DNA of 64,000 nt from Actinomyces provencensis (GTDB lineage: Bacteria > Actinomycetota > Actinomycetes > Actinomycetales > Actinomycetaceae). The stretch spans positions 659,786 to 723,785 of the forward strand of contig NZ_LT700212.1 of the NCBI RefSeq assembly GCF_900155435.1, in the 5' to 3' direction. Position numbers and translations under genes: made by a program. Position 1 is the first letter of the stretch, and every line of letters starts with the position of its first letter. Shown here piece by piece: positions 1 through 9,170 of this stretch. The notes beneath the pieces are model-generated. The model saw only the letters and a program-made list of their open reading frames with translations, searched no databases and was not told where the DNA came from.

Positions 1-35
1 CCTCACCACCCGCGGCGGGTCCGCGGGTGGTGAGG
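1..35. repeat. Perfect 15-bp inverted repeat, 5-nt loop
   Basis: Bases 1-15 and 21-35 are exact reverse complements around the loop CGGGT. It lies inside the 3' end of ispE, so it would form a very stable hairpin in that mRNA. A T-tract, if any, would lie outside the window. It could be a terminator overlapping the coding end, or chance in GC-rich sequence. Confidence 0.6.
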
Positions 36-964
36 ACGTCGGCGACCCCCGGTGTCCCGCGCCACGCCTCCGCCAGGGCGCGGGCGTGTCCGGCGTCGCG
101 CGCGAGGGCGGCCACGGTCGGCCCCGAGCCGCTGAGCACGACGTCGAGAGCTCCGGCGTCGCGTGCCGCGTCCATGGTCCGTGCGAGCCCGGGACGGACC
201 TGCAGTGCCGCTTCCGTCAGGTCATTGACGAGGGCGCCCGCGAGGTCGTCGGCGGGACCGGTGAGCTGGGCGACCAGGTCCACCTCGACATCGGGCAGCG
301 GCCGCCAACCACCCGGGGGGCCGCCGACCGCGTCGAGACCGGCGAAGACCTCAGGGGTGGACAGGCCGTGCGCGGCGAGTGCGAGCACCCAGTGGTGGGC
401 CGCCGGGTCCGGGTCCTCCCCCGCTCGCAGCAGCGTCATGTGGTCCCCGTGGCCGGTGCCCAGTGCGATGCCACCGACGAGGCAGGCGGGGACATCGGCC
501 CCGAGGGTGCGCCCGAGTGCCTGGAGGTGTGCGTCGTCCAGGCCCAGGCCCCACAGATCGTTGCAGGCGACGAGTGTCGCGGCGGCGTCGGCGGAGCCTC
601 CGGCCATGCCCCCGGCGATCGGTACGCGCTTGTCGACCTCGATGGAGATCCCTGAAGCGGTCTGTGCCCAGGGGCCGGTGGCTGCGAGGCGCTGCAGGAG
701 ACGGGCGGCACGGGCCGCCAGGTGGCGTTCGACGGGGAGGTCCCCGAGGGCTGCGGTGGCCTGCCGGTCGGTGCTGCCGTCGGGCCGGCGCACGGTGGTG
801 TCCACCCGGATCCCGGGGGTGCGGCTGGTGCGGACGCTGACGGTCTCCCGGAGGTCCAGGCACTCGAAGACGGTGACCAACGGGTGGTAGCCGTCGGGAT
901 CGGGGCGCCCGGCGCGCAGGAGCAGGTTGACCTTGCCCGGTGCCGAGGCGGTCGCCTCACGCAT
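1..964 (-). CDS. ispE: 4-diphosphocytidyl-2-C-methyl-D-erythritol kinase, 3' end beyond window
   Basis: GHMP-family kinase of the MEP isoprenoid pathway; it phosphorylates CDP-methylerythritol in the cytosol. The N-terminus reads [19 protein letters not shown], the usual IspE opening. The GHMP ATP-binding loop [15 protein letters not shown] lies near residue 115 and the C-terminal [10 protein letters not shown] motif is present. The reading frame is open to the window edge (about 321 codons), so the last residues are missing. The ATG at 964 overlaps the end of rsmA by 8 bases, so the two are probably co-transcribed. A perfect 15-bp inverted repeat sits in the last visible codons. Confidence 0.93.
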   Translation of the reverse strand, partial: MREATASAPGKVNLLLRAGRPDPDGYHPLVTVFECLDLRETVSVRTSRTPGIRVDTTVRRPDGSTDRQATAALGDLPVERHLAARAARLLQRLAATGPWAQTASGISIEVDKRVPIAGGMAGGSADAAATLVACNDLWGLGLDDAHLQALGRTLGADVPACLVGGIALGTGHGDHMTLLRAGEDPDPAAHHWVLALAAHGLSTPEVFAGLDAVGGPPGGWRPLPDVEVDLVAQLTGPADDLAGALVNDLTEAALQVRPGLARTMDAARDAGALDVVLSGSGPTVAALARDAGHARALAEAWRGTPGVADVLTTRGPAAGGE

Positions 965-1967
965 GGGCGTCCCCCGCGGGGTCGGTGGGGGCAACGGCCC
1001 CTGACGCGGCGTCCTGTGCCCGGCTCTCCAGGAGGGCTCCGCCCAGTCGGACGAACTCCTCGATCCCCAGGGTCTCCCCACGCACCGAGGGGTCGATGCC
1101 CGCCGAGCGCAGCAGGTGTTCCGCGGCGTCCGCGGAACCCGCCCAGGACCTCATGGCCGCACGCAGCGTCTTGCGCCGCTGCCCGAAGGCGACGTCGACG
1201 ACCTCGAAGGTGGCCAGGCGCAGTGCCTCGTCACCACGTGGACGAGGGCCGCGGGTCAGGCGCACGAGGGCTGAGTCGACATTGGGTGCCGGCCAGAAGA
1301 CACTGCGACCGATGGTCCCCACCCGCTCCGCGGTGCCGTACCAGGCAGCCTTGACGGAGGGGACCCCGTAGGTGCGCGACCCGGGCCCGGCCGCCAGGCG
1401 GTCCGCCACCTCCGCCTGGACCATGACCAGGACGTCCGTGAGTGAGGGGAGACGCTCCATCATGGTCAGCAGCACGGGCACGGCGACGTTGTAGGGCAGG
1501 TTGGCGACCAGGCGTGTGGGGGCCGGCCAGTCGGGGCCGAGGTCACCCTCGCCCCGGATCTCCAGGGCGTCCGCCCGCACCACGTGGAGACGTCCGCCCG
1601 CCTCGGGCATCCGGGCGCGCACCGTCTCGGGCAGTGCGTGGGCCAGGACGGGGTCGATCTCGACGGCGCGCACCCGGGCACCCGCCTCCAGGAGGGCGAG
1701 GGTGAGCGAGCCGAGTCCGGGACCGACCTCCACCACCTCGTCACCGGGACCCACGTCTCCTGCGCGCACGATGCGACGCACCGTGCCGGCGTCGTGGACG
1801 AAGTTCTGGCCCAGTACCTTGGTGGGGCGGATGCCGAGGGCGGCAGCGATGGCGCGCACCTCGACGGGACCGAGCAGTCCGGACTCCGAGGGTGCGGGAG
1901 GCTCCGGCTCCGTCTGCTCCCCACCGCGATGGGGGCGTCTACGGGCAGGCGGATTGGATCGGGTCAC
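957..1967 (-). CDS. rsmA: 16S rRNA dimethyladenosine transferase RsmA
   Basis: SAM-dependent enzyme that dimethylates two adjacent adenosines in the 3' hairpin of 16S rRNA (ksgA). Visible are the family opening GQNFVHD near residue 55, the SAM loop [20 protein letters not shown], and the catalytic [11 protein letters not shown]. The length of 336 aa exceeds the usual 270-290 because of a Pro/Arg-rich N-terminal extension of about 45 residues. The start is GTG at 1967. A TAGACT box (1979-1974 on this strand) lies six bases upstream, so this gene probably has its own leaderless promoter although it stands in the rpfB-ksgA-ispE order. It overlaps ispE. Confidence 0.95.
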   Translation of the reverse strand: MTRSNPPARRRPHRGGEQTEPEPPAPSESGLLGPVEVRAIAAALGIRPTKVLGQNFVHDAGTVRRIVRAGDVGPGDEVVEVGPGLGSLTLALLEAGARVRAVEIDPVLAHALPETVRARMPEAGGRLHVVRADALEIRGEGDLGPDWPAPTRLVANLPYNVAVPVLLTMMERLPSLTDVLVMVQAEVADRLAAGPGSRTYGVPSVKAAWYGTAERVGTIGRSVFWPAPNVDSALVRLTRGPRPRGDEALRLATFEVVDVAFGQRRKTLRAAMRSWAGSADAAEHLLRSAGIDPSVRGETLGIEEFVRLGGALLESRAQDAASGAVAPTDPAGDAHA

Positions 1968-1973
1968 GGGGTG

Positions 1974-1979
1974 AGTCTA
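1974..1979 (-). promoter_or_regulatory. -10 box of rsmA, leaderless type
   Basis: TAGACT on the minus strand, followed by CACCCC and then the GTG of rsmA. With the usual 6-8 base distance from the -10 box to the transcription start, the mRNA would begin at the start codon. No ribosome binding site precedes the gene. Confidence 0.5.
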
Positions 1980-2079
1980 GTTGAGCGAGGGAGGCGCGGC
2001 TCCGACAGGTGTCGGGGTGGTGGAGAGGGCCGCCGCAGTGTGCCGTGGGCGACGGGGGCATGCCCCCGCAGGGGACGTG

Positions 2080-3468
2080 TCAGTACCAGCCGACGGAGTT
2101 CGAGTGGGCCCAGGCCCCGCACGGTGTGCCGTAGCGTCCCGCGATGTAGCCCAGTCCCCAGGTGATCTGCGTGGCCGGATTGGTCTGCCAGTCGGCACCT
2201 GCGGAGGCCATCTTCGATCCGGGCAGGGCCTGCGGGATCCCATAGGCGCCCGAGGACGGGTTCGCGGCGTAGGGGTTCCACCCGGACTCCCGGTCCCACA
2301 GGCTCACGAGGCACTGGAACTCCGTGTCCGACCAGCCGCGTGCCGCGACCATCGACTGGGCGATCGCGCGGGGGTCCTCACCGGAGTAGACGGAGAGCGG
2401 GGCGAGACCCGTCGAGGCGGATGCGGATCCCGATCCGGAGGCCGACGTCGTGGTCTCGCCACGGATGGCGGCGATCTCCGCCTGGGTCGAGATCGACCCC
2501 AGGGCCGCCCGGAAACGCACGGATCGCGCACCGTTGGCATCCACCTGCGCCTCAGGGGTCGCCTTGGGATCGATGCCCGCTGCCACGAGGGCCTCCGGGG
2601 TGACCTTCTTCGTGCCGATGCGCACCACCTGGGTCACGGGCTCGGAGGTGACCTGTTGGCCCAGGGCGGAGGAATGGACGACCTTCCCGTCGTGCTTCTC
2701 CGTCCAGGCGGTGGAGACCTCGGTTCCGGCGGCTCCGACGGTCTCGACCTCGGACTCGCCCTCGAAGAGGTCGTCCGTCCTCTGTTCCTCGGTGGTGTAG
2801 GCGACCTCGGTCGACTGCGCCACGACGCCGCGCTGGACCTTCGTGACGGAGACCTCGAGGCTGCCACCCTCGGAGCGGACCCTGACCTGGTCGATGGGTG
2901 AGACGTCGATGCCGGCATGGGCGAGCACGGCGCGCACGTCCTCACCCGGAAGGGCGGTGACCTGCTTCTCCGTGCCGGCCACGGACACCGTGACGGTGCG
3001 GGCACGCGAGACCAGCGGGGTCAACGCCACGCGCGAGGTGGAGCGGTCCGCTGCCATCACCGCAGTCCCACCGATCGCGTCCGCCACTGCGAGGATGCCG
3101 TCCGCCGAGGTCGAGGTGGACCACACGGTGGTCCTCTCGCCGTCGATCTCGAGGTCCACGGGCCGCGCGGTGCGCACGACGACGGTGGAGCCGTCAGCGA
3201 GGGCCTCGTCCACGCCCGGGGACACCAGGTCATGGGGGCCCAACTCGACTCCCAGTTGCTCCAGGGCAGCTCCCACCGTCGGCTGCCAGGTCGAGACCGG
3301 GCGCGAGACACCGTCGACTTCGAGGGTCAGCTCCGAGTGCGCACCCGCCACGCCGAGTCCTGCGGTGGCGAGGAGGCCCACCGCGGCCACGGAGGCCGTC
3401 GCGTGGACGATCGTGCGGGAGGGGTGTCGGCTGCCTCGGGAGGGATGTGTGCCGTGGGCGGTGCTCAA
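2080..3468 (-). CDS. Secreted DUF348/G5-domain transglycosylase-like protein, RpfB paralogue
   Basis: Exported cell-wall protein of 462 aa. A Sec signal/anchor (about residues 20-43, ending GLGVAGAHS) is followed by three DUF348-type repeats, a G5 domain and a C-terminal lysozyme-like/SLT domain. The probable catalytic Glu is 394 in DRESGW, followed by GAYGIPQALPGSKM and the closing motif WAHSNSVGWY. It shares its N-terminal architecture with the neighbouring RpfB but has a different hydrolase head, so a duplication with head swapping is inferred. The start is a TTG at 3468 with AGGAG ten bases upstream. The upstream region shares two sequence blocks with that of rpfB. Confidence 0.85.
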   Translation of the reverse strand: MSTAHGTHPSRGSRHPSRTIVHATASVAAVGLLATAGLGVAGAHSELTLEVDGVSRPVSTWQPTVGAALEQLGVELGPHDLVSPGVDEALADGSTVVVRTARPVDLEIDGERTTVWSTSTSADGILAVADAIGGTAVMAADRSTSRVALTPLVSRARTVTVSVAGTEKQVTALPGEDVRAVLAHAGIDVSPIDQVRVRSEGGSLEVSVTKVQRGVVAQSTEVAYTTEEQRTDDLFEGESEVETVGAAGTEVSTAWTEKHDGKVVHSSALGQQVTSEPVTQVVRIGTKKVTPEALVAAGIDPKATPEAQVDANGARSVRFRAALGSISTQAEIAAIRGETTTSASGSGSASASTGLAPLSVYSGEDPRAIAQSMVAARGWSDTEFQCLVSLWDRESGWNPYAANPSSGAYGIPQALPGSKMASAGADWQTNPATQITWGLGYIAGRYGTPCGAWAHSNSVGWY

Positions 3469-3515
3469 CTCGACGGGACTCCTCGGATCGGTTGTCTCAA
3501 CAGGCTACCCCCGAC

Positions 3516-3562
3516 CGTAACCGTTCCGTGACCTTCAGGGAAGGGACCCACGTCACAACCTG
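3516..3562 (-). promoter_or_regulatory. Upstream control region of the G5/SLT gene: hexamer direct repeat and 13-bp block
   Basis: On the minus strand GTCACG-GAACG-GTTACG (3532-3516) forms a direct repeat of GTnACG with 11-base period, about 50 bases before the start codon. Further upstream lies TGTGACGTGGGTC (3557-3545). Both elements recur upstream of rpfB. The direct repeat resembles sites of OmpR-type regulators such as MtrA, which controls wall hydrolases in actinobacteria; that identity is inference. Confidence 0.5.
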
Positions 3563-3650
3563 CAGGATCGTGAGCGGACCCACCACACAGCGAGGGACCC
3601 GGTGGACGATCAGCTCGTCGCACCGGGTCCCTCGGGCTCAGCTCCGGGAG

Positions 3651-4844
3651 TCAGCGGAGGCCGAGACGAGATGAGCAACCGGGCCACTGTCCCCACCCGG
3701 ACTGGGCCTGCAGGGCCTGGGCACGGGCAGTCTGCTCGGCGGCGCTGGCATCGGAGGGCAGCCCGCTGCCACCCATCGCCTGCCAGGTCGGGAGGCTGAA
3801 CTGGTAGAGGCCGTAGAAGCCGTTGCCCGTGTTCGTGGCCGGGTTCCCGCCCGACTCGCACTGGGCGAGCGCGGCCCAGACACCCGCCGGAGCGGATCCG
3901 GTGGCCGTCCCCGCGGACGAGGATGCCGCTGCAGAGGAGGATGAGGACGAGGAGGACGAGGGGGCGGTCGTCGTCGCGGCCTGCACGACCGGCTCCTTGG
4001 TGCCCACCGCCACGATCTCGGTGACCGGATCGGTTCGCTTCTCGGCGACCTTCACCGACACGGCGGCCTTCCCGTCGCGCGTCTCCTCGTAGTAGGTGGT
4101 CCTCACGGAGCCGTCCTTGCCCTCCTGGAGGACCTTGGTCGTGCCCTTCTCCAACGAGGCGTCATCACGCTTCTCGCTGGTGTGGGCGACGGCTTCCTCG
4201 ACGGTGCGCTCCCCGCGGGTCACACGGGTGACGCGCAGCGTGACACCGGAGTCATCGCTCTCGAGGGCGACCCGGTCGATGGGTGACACCTCGACGCCCG
4301 CCGCCTTGAGGATCTCCTCGGCGTCGTCGTCGGCACCGGCCTCGACCTCGGACTTCTCCCCGTCCGCGAGGACGGACACCGTACCGCCGGCCCCGAGGAC
4401 CGGCAGCGGTTCACGGGAGAAGGAGCGGTCCGCGGCGAGCACCACCTTGCCGGAGTCGGCAGAGTCCGCCAGCACGTCCTGGGCGGAGTCGCCCGTGGAC
4501 CAGGCCTGGACGAGCTTGCCGTCGACGGTGAGGGTGTAGGGCTTGGCGGTGCGCACCACGATCGTCTGACCGTCCGACACTGCCTGGTCCGTGGCCGGAG
4601 CGACCAGGTCGTGGGCGGCCAGCTCGACTCCCGCTGAGCCGAGGACGTCGGAGACCGTCGAGTTGAAGCCCGAGACAGGCATGGCCACGCCGTCGACCTC
4701 AAGGGTGACGTCATGATGGGCCAGGGCGACACCGGTGCCTGCCACGGCGAGCACCGCGGCGGAGAGGCCGGAAGCGACGGAGACGACGGTTCGACGACTG
4801 GGGTGGAGCGTGATCACAGGGGTCCTTGCGACGATCTGATCCAT
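3651..4844 (-). CDS. rpfB: Resuscitation-promoting factor RpfB
   Basis: Secreted or membrane-anchored muralytic enzyme that promotes growth resumption. The 397 residues comprise a membrane segment (20-42), three DUF348 repeats (about 45-200), a G5 domain (about 205-285), a poly-Ser/Ala linker (295-312) and the RPF domain (320-397). The catalytic Glu is 330 in AQCESGG, followed by GLYQFSLPTW. I chose ATG 4844 because the membrane segment follows at once. The frame stays open to 5003, but that stretch covers the regulatory repeats. The gene lies between tatD and the paralogous hydrolase, as is usual for rpfB next to ksgA. Confidence 0.93.
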   Translation of the reverse strand: MDQIVARTPVITLHPSRRTVVSVASGLSAAVLAVAGTGVALAHHDVTLEVDGVAMPVSGFNSTVSDVLGSAGVELAAHDLVAPATDQAVSDGQTIVVRTAKPYTLTVDGKLVQAWSTGDSAQDVLADSADSGKVVLAADRSFSREPLPVLGAGGTVSVLADGEKSEVEAGADDDAEEILKAAGVEVSPIDRVALESDDSGVTLRVTRVTRGERTVEEAVAHTSEKRDDASLEKGTTKVLQEGKDGSVRTTYYEETRDGKAAVSVKVAEKRTDPVTEIVAVGTKEPVVQAATTTAPSSSSSSSSSAAASSSAGTATGSAPAGVWAALAQCESGGNPATNTGNGFYGLYQFSLPTWQAMGGSGLPSDASAAEQTARAQALQAQSGWGQWPGCSSRLGLR

Positions 4845-4913
4845 CGGTGACGGCCCCGGTTCGCGCTCAACTGCTCGCGGTGGAGGCGGCCCCCGTCGGA
4901 ATGACCTCGCCAC

Positions 4914-4965
4914 CGTAACCGAACCGTGATCCGTCACGCGAGCGATGATGACCCACGTCACACCT
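4914..4965 (-). promoter_or_regulatory. Upstream control region of rpfB: same two elements as the paralogue
   Basis: On the minus strand ATCACG-GTTCG-GTTACG (4930-4914) repeats the 11-base-period hexamer pair seen at 3532-3516. TGTGACGTGGGTC (4962-4950) is identical to the block at 3557-3545. The spacing between the two elements differs by seven bases between the two promoters. Shared regulation of the two hydrolases is inferred. Confidence 0.5.
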
Positions 4966-4983
4966 GGCCCGTGCCTCCCCCTG

Positions 4984-5895
4984 TCACCACTCCCCGTAGA
5001 CACGGCGCGAGTTCTCGGCCAGCTGTCGACAGGCCTCGTCCTCGCTGACCTGCCACGACCCCGCGATCGCCCGCACCGTGTGTGCCATCACGTAGGAGGC
5101 ATTCGGGTTGCCGCGCTCCGGCACGGGTGTGAGGTACGGAGCATCCGTCTCCACGAGCACGAGCTCGCGGGGAAGCTCCTCCAGGGCCTCCCTCAACGCA
5201 CCGTTGGAGGGATAGGTGACGTTGCCGGCGAAGGAGGCGTACCACCTGTTGTCGGCGAGGACGTGGGCCATGGCCCGGTCCCCGGAGTAGCAGTGGAAGA
5301 CGATGCGCTGGCCGTGTGTCGCCGACTGGGCGAGCACGCCCAGGGTGTCGTCGTGGGCATCGCGGTCGTGGACCTGGAGGGGCAGGTCGTGGAGACGGGC
5401 CATCTCCAGGTGGGCGCGGAAGGACTCCTCCTGGGCGTCCCATCCGTCGGGTGCCGTGCGGAAGTGGTCCAGGCCCGTCTCCCCCACCGCCACCACCATG
5501 GGGTCGGCCAACCTGCAGGCCACCATCTCCAGGGCCTCGACGAGGGGCACGTGGTGGTCGCGCAGCTCGGGTTCGAGGCCGTCCGGCGAGGGTGTCGTGA
5601 TGCCGGCGTGCAGCGCCGCCTCATTGGGGTGGACGGCCAGTGCCACTCGGACTCCGGAGTGGGCGCGCGCCAGCTCGAGGGCAGGGTCGAAGTCGGGCAC
5701 CTCGCAGGCGGAGGTGATGATCCGGTCCACCCCCACCTCGGTGGCACGGGTCAGCTGCTCGGTGAGCGACATGCGCACCCCGTCCGCGCGCGGGATCTCC
5801 TCCTCGCGCAGGGGGAGGTGGGTGTGGTTGTCCGTCACCCCGCCCGCCAGGCGCTGTGGCAGTGCGGGCCAGGTGCGGGGCCTGTGCCGACTCAC
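4984..5895 (-). CDS. tatD: TatD family metal-dependent hydrolase/DNase
   Basis: TIM-barrel hydrolase related to TatD/YcfH 3'-5' DNases, presumably cytosolic. Metal-ligand motifs appear in the expected order: NHTHL, GETGLD, VHDRDAHDD, FHCYSG and ETDAPYL. The length of 303 aa is slightly above the family norm of about 260-280 because of an N-terminal extension. The start is a GTG at 5895, seven bases after the guaA stop, so it may be read from the guaA promoter. Adjacency to rpfB and ksgA is a conserved actinobacterial order. Confidence 0.92.
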   Translation of the reverse strand: MSRHRPRTWPALPQRLAGGVTDNHTHLPLREEEIPRADGVRMSLTEQLTRATEVGVDRIITSACEVPDFDPALELARAHSGVRVALAVHPNEAALHAGITTPSPDGLEPELRDHHVPLVEALEMVACRLADPMVVAVGETGLDHFRTAPDGWDAQEESFRAHLEMARLHDLPLQVHDRDAHDDTLGVLAQSATHGQRIVFHCYSGDRAMAHVLADNRWYASFAGNVTYPSNGALREALEELPRELVLVETDAPYLTPVPERGNPNASYVMAHTVRAIAGSWQVSEDEACRQLAENSRRVYGEW

Positions 5896-5902
5896 CGGCG
5901 GG

Positions 5903-7480
5903 TCACTCCCATTCGATGGTGGCCGGCGGCTTGGAGGTCACGTCGAGCACGACGCGTGTGACCTCGGGGACGGCATTCGTGATCCTCGTCGAGATGCGCG
6001 CCAAGACGTCGAAGGGGACGCGTGACCAGTCCGCCGTCATCGCGTCCTCGGAGGAGACGGGACGCAGGACCACGGGCATCCCGTAGGTCCGCCCGTCCCC
6101 CTGGACGCCCACGGAGTGCACGTCGGCCAGCAGGACCACCGGGCACTGCCAGATCTCGCGGTCCAGTCCCGCCGCGGTCAGTTCCTCGCGCGCGATGAGG
6201 TCGGCGGCGCGCAGGATGTCGAGGCGCTCACGTGTGACCTCGCCGATGATGCGGATGCCCAGTCCCGGGCCCGGGAAGGGCTGGCGCCACACGATCTTCT
6301 CGGGCACGCCCAACTCCAGGCCGATGGCACGGACCTCGTCCTTGAACAGGGCACGCAGGGGCTCCACGAGTTCGAAGTCGAGGTCCTCCGGCAGTCCACC
6401 CACGTTGTGGTGGCTCTTGATGTTGGCCGCGCCCTCGCCGCCACCGGACTCGACGACGTCGGGGTAGAGAGTTCCCTGGACGAGGAAACGGACCTCCGCG
6501 CCCTCACTGCCCGCCTCCGCGACGAGGGCGCGCTGGGCGTCCTCGAAGGAGCGGATGAACTCGCGGCCGATGATCTTGCGCTTGCCCTCGGGATCGGAGA
6601 CTCCCGCCAGGGCCGTGAGGAAGCGCTCGGACTCGTCGACGGTGACGACCCTGATGCCCATGGTCGTGGCGTAGTCCTGCTCGACCTGCTCGCGCTCGCC
6701 GGAGCGCAGCAGCCCGTGGTCGACGAACACACAGGTCAGCTGGTCCCCGACGGCCCGGTGGACGAGGGCGGCGGCGACGGAGGAGTCGACCCCGCCGGAC
6801 AGCCCGCAGATGACCCGGGCGTCGCCCACCTGGGCGCGGATGCGGGCGACCTGGTCATCGATGATGGAGCCGGGCGTCCAGTCCGTCCCGATGCCGGCGC
6901 ACCGGTGGAGGAAGGTCTCCAGCAGCAGCTGCCCGAACTCGGAGTGGTGGACCTCCGGGTGCCACTGCACCCCGTAGAGGCTCCGGGAGGGGTCCTCGAA
7001 GGCGGCGACGGGGGTCTGGTCGGTGGAGGCGGTGACCGTGAAGCCCTCGGGGGCCTGCTCCACCGCATCACCGTGGCTCATCCACACCGTCTGGGCCGCG
7101 GGCCCTCCGGAGAGCAGGCGGGAGTGGGCGCCCTCGTCGATGCGGACCTCGGTGTGCCCGTACTCGCGGGTCCCCGTGCGCCCCACCCGGCCCCCCAGCG
7201 CCTGGGCCATGACCTGGAAGCCGTAGCAGATGCCGAGGACCGGCACCCCTGCGGAGAAGATCGCCGGGTCCATGCCGGGGGCACCCTCGGCGTAGACGGA
7301 GGAGGGGCCACCGGAGAGGATGACGGCGGCCGGATCCTTGGCCAGGATCTCCTCGACGGGCATCGTGTGCGGGACGATCTCGGAGTAGACGGAGGCTTCG
7401 CGCACGCGACGAGCAATGAGCTGCGCGTACTGGGCTCCGAAGTCGACGACCAGGACAGGGCGGGGGGCAGGGGTGCTCAC
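5903..7480 (-). CDS. guaA: GMP synthase (glutamine-hydrolysing)
   Basis: Converts XMP to GMP with glutamine and ATP; last step of GMP synthesis. The class I amidotransferase domain has its nucleophile in [13 protein letters not shown] and [12 protein letters not shown] downstream. The ATP-pyrophosphatase P-loop [15 protein letters not shown] and the dimerisation-domain signature [16 protein letters not shown] follow. The length of 525 aa is typical. The GTG start at 7480 follows a TAGCAT box (7492-7487) by six bases, so the transcript is probably leaderless. tatD lies immediately downstream. Confidence 0.98.
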   Translation of the reverse strand: MSTPAPRPVLVVDFGAQYAQLIARRVREASVYSEIVPHTMPVEEILAKDPAAVILSGGPSSVYAEGAPGMDPAIFSAGVPVLGICYGFQVMAQALGGRVGRTGTREYGHTEVRIDEGAHSRLLSGGPAAQTVWMSHGDAVEQAPEGFTVTASTDQTPVAAFEDPSRSLYGVQWHPEVHHSEFGQLLLETFLHRCAGIGTDWTPGSIIDDQVARIRAQVGDARVICGLSGGVDSSVAAALVHRAVGDQLTCVFVDHGLLRSGEREQVEQDYATTMGIRVVTVDESERFLTALAGVSDPEGKRKIIGREFIRSFEDAQRALVAEAGSEGAEVRFLVQGTLYPDVVESGGGEGAANIKSHHNVGGLPEDLDFELVEPLRALFKDEVRAIGLELGVPEKIVWRQPFPGPGLGIRIIGEVTRERLDILRAADLIAREELTAAGLDREIWQCPVVLLADVHSVGVQGDGRTYGMPVVLRPVSSEDAMTADWSRVPFDVLARISTRITNAVPEVTRVVLDVTSKPPATIEWE

Positions 7481-7687
7481 GCGCCCATGCTACCCGCGCT
7501 CCCGGGGGGAACCGGGAGTGCTCCGTGCCACCTTCCCTGCCCCACGCTCCCGGGGCGCCGCCGTCGATGCCGGCGGGATGGATGGACCACCACGGGACGG
7601 GCGGGCCCAAGCGGCCAGGCGCGGGCGGACGTGGCGGCACGCCACAATGGTGTGCCGACCGCGATGCCGATGGACCACAATGACGTC

Positions 7688-9043
7688 ATGGGTGCGAAAG
7701 ACCGACGACGCGCGACTCGACGTGCTGCGTTGGCCGACCTCGCCCTGCGTGGGAAGGACCGACGGGCTCCCGATGGGCGCAAGCTCACCCGAGCTGAGCT
7801 CGAGGGCATCCCTGTCATGGCCGGCATCAACCAGCAGGCCCTCCTCGACGCGCGCGCGGTGGGCGATGCCGCCCGCTCCCCCGATGTCGCGTGGCTGATC
7901 GGCCAGTTCCTCAGTCCTCTCGACCTCGTACGGCGCAGGAGCCCGAAACTCCCCGAGCGTGACCTCCTCCACCGTGCGGTCGCCTTCCTGGAGTCCCGGT
8001 ACGAGGGGCGTCCGCGATCCGCTCCGCGCCGGAAGCTCGCCGCCGCGCTGGACACCTGGTACGACACGATGCGGGAGCGGCGCCGCCACAGGGACTGGCG
8101 CCGAATCGAGGGGGAGCCCGTCTCGCTGGCGCAGTTCCGCGACTGGCGTGACGAGCTCTCCGCCATGGATCTGGGCGTCATCCCCCAGCTGCGCATCCCC
8201 GCCGAGTTCCAGCGTGCACTGGACATGGTCGAGGACTGGGAGGAACTGCTCGAACGCCGCGGGCACGTGGGCGAGCGCTTCTCGCTGCGTGAGGAGGTGG
8301 TGCGCCTGCACAACTGGCCCGGGGACCAGTGGGACTCCGGGGACGACTACGCCTCGGCCCAGAAGCGGTTCCACCGTCGCCTGCGCGCCGCACGCCGGGC
8401 GGGCGCCGACCCGGTGCGGGACCGGATCATGCACCGAGCCCTCTACCTGCGCGAGGGGCTCCTGCTCAATCCCGTGGAGGACCTGGAGTGGTTCCTCGCC
8501 GTGTGCCAGTTCCGCTGGGAGGTCCCCGAAGCCCTCGACGTCCGCCCGGAGCTGGCCTCCTGGAGGCTCCTGGACCGCGTCGGCCACCTCGGGCACGCCT
8601 ACCGGACCCGCGCCTATGACGACCCCCCTTCCTGGGTCGACGCCCCGGACCCACGCGGCGTGCCCACGGAGCTGCTCACTGCGGTGGGTGGGCCCGGTGT
8701 CATGATCGACCTCGACGAGGACGTCGTCACTGCACTTCCCCCGGGGTGCCGGGTGCGACGCATGGTCGTCAGTGCGCGGGGGCCCCTCGGTCCGGACTGG
8801 AGCGTGTACTGGGTGGAGTCGGAGTGGGACGACGCCCGCCCGATCCTGGACCTCGTGGAGTCAGCGAAGCTGCACCCCTCCGTCGTGTTCGTCTCCGACG
8901 GGGAGCCCTCGGACCTGGCGGACCTGGTGCGCCCCTTCCTGGGGGACGCCTTCGAGATCCCGACGAACCCGCTCACGGCCCACAGCCACATCCCCGGTGT
9001 CGTGCCGCGGATCCCCGAGCACCCGGATGCGGGCCTGTCCTGA
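7688..9043 (+). CDS. Conserved-looking hypothetical protein, 451 aa
   Basis: I do not recognise the family. The protein is soluble-looking and rich in Arg, Asp, Glu and Trp, with no signal peptide or membrane segment. It begins MGAKDRRRATRRAALADLAL and has a basic helical N-terminal half. An alpha/beta-looking C-terminal part contains MIDLDEDVVTALPPG and PSVVFVSDGEPSDLADLV. I chose ATG 7688: CACAAT (7676-7681) lies six bases before it, which fits the leaderless pattern here. An in-frame ATG at 7664 is the alternative. The frame is open far upstream, but that part is the antisense of guaA. It is divergent from guaA and convergent with bioY. Confidence 0.8.
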   Translation: MGAKDRRRATRRAALADLALRGKDRRAPDGRKLTRAELEGIPVMAGINQQALLDARAVGDAARSPDVAWLIGQFLSPLDLVRRRSPKLPERDLLHRAVAFLESRYEGRPRSAPRRKLAAALDTWYDTMRERRRHRDWRRIEGEPVSLAQFRDWRDELSAMDLGVIPQLRIPAEFQRALDMVEDWEELLERRGHVGERFSLREEVVRLHNWPGDQWDSGDDYASAQKRFHRRLRAARRAGADPVRDRIMHRALYLREGLLLNPVEDLEWFLAVCQFRWEVPEALDVRPELASWRLLDRVGHLGHAYRTRAYDDPPSWVDAPDPRGVPTELLTAVGGPGVMIDLDEDVVTALPPGCRVRRMVVSARGPLGPDWSVYWVESEWDDARPILDLVESAKLHPSVVFVSDGEPSDLADLVRPFLGDAFEIPTNPLTAHSHIPGVVPRIPEHPDAGLS

Positions 9044-9170
9044 CCCCACCACCCATCCCCGCCGAGGCACGCCTCCCAGGACCACTGAAGCACGCCTCCG
9101 CGCCTTGGGACTCGGTGCAGCGCTGGAGCCGTGACTCACGGAAGTTGCGGACACGGCCGAACCGACCACG

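Noticed and set aside
3469-4983. ydaO-type (c-di-AMP) riboswitch before the rpf genes
   Set aside because: Known before rpfA in Streptomyces, but I found none of its conserved blocks here; the gaps instead hold the direct repeats.
4845-5003. Upstream extension of rpfB by 53 codons
   Set aside because: It would cover the direct repeat and 13-base block and put 70 residues before the membrane segment; ATG 4844 fits the family.
6116-7687. Long plus-strand frame upstream of the 451-aa protein
   Set aside because: This part is antisense to guaA, whose domains are certain. The real start is taken near 7688.
9129-9141. CCGTGA-C-TCACGG palindrome between the 451-aa gene and bioY
   Set aside because: Only six base pairs with a one-base centre, too short a loop for a hairpin and no promoter next to it.
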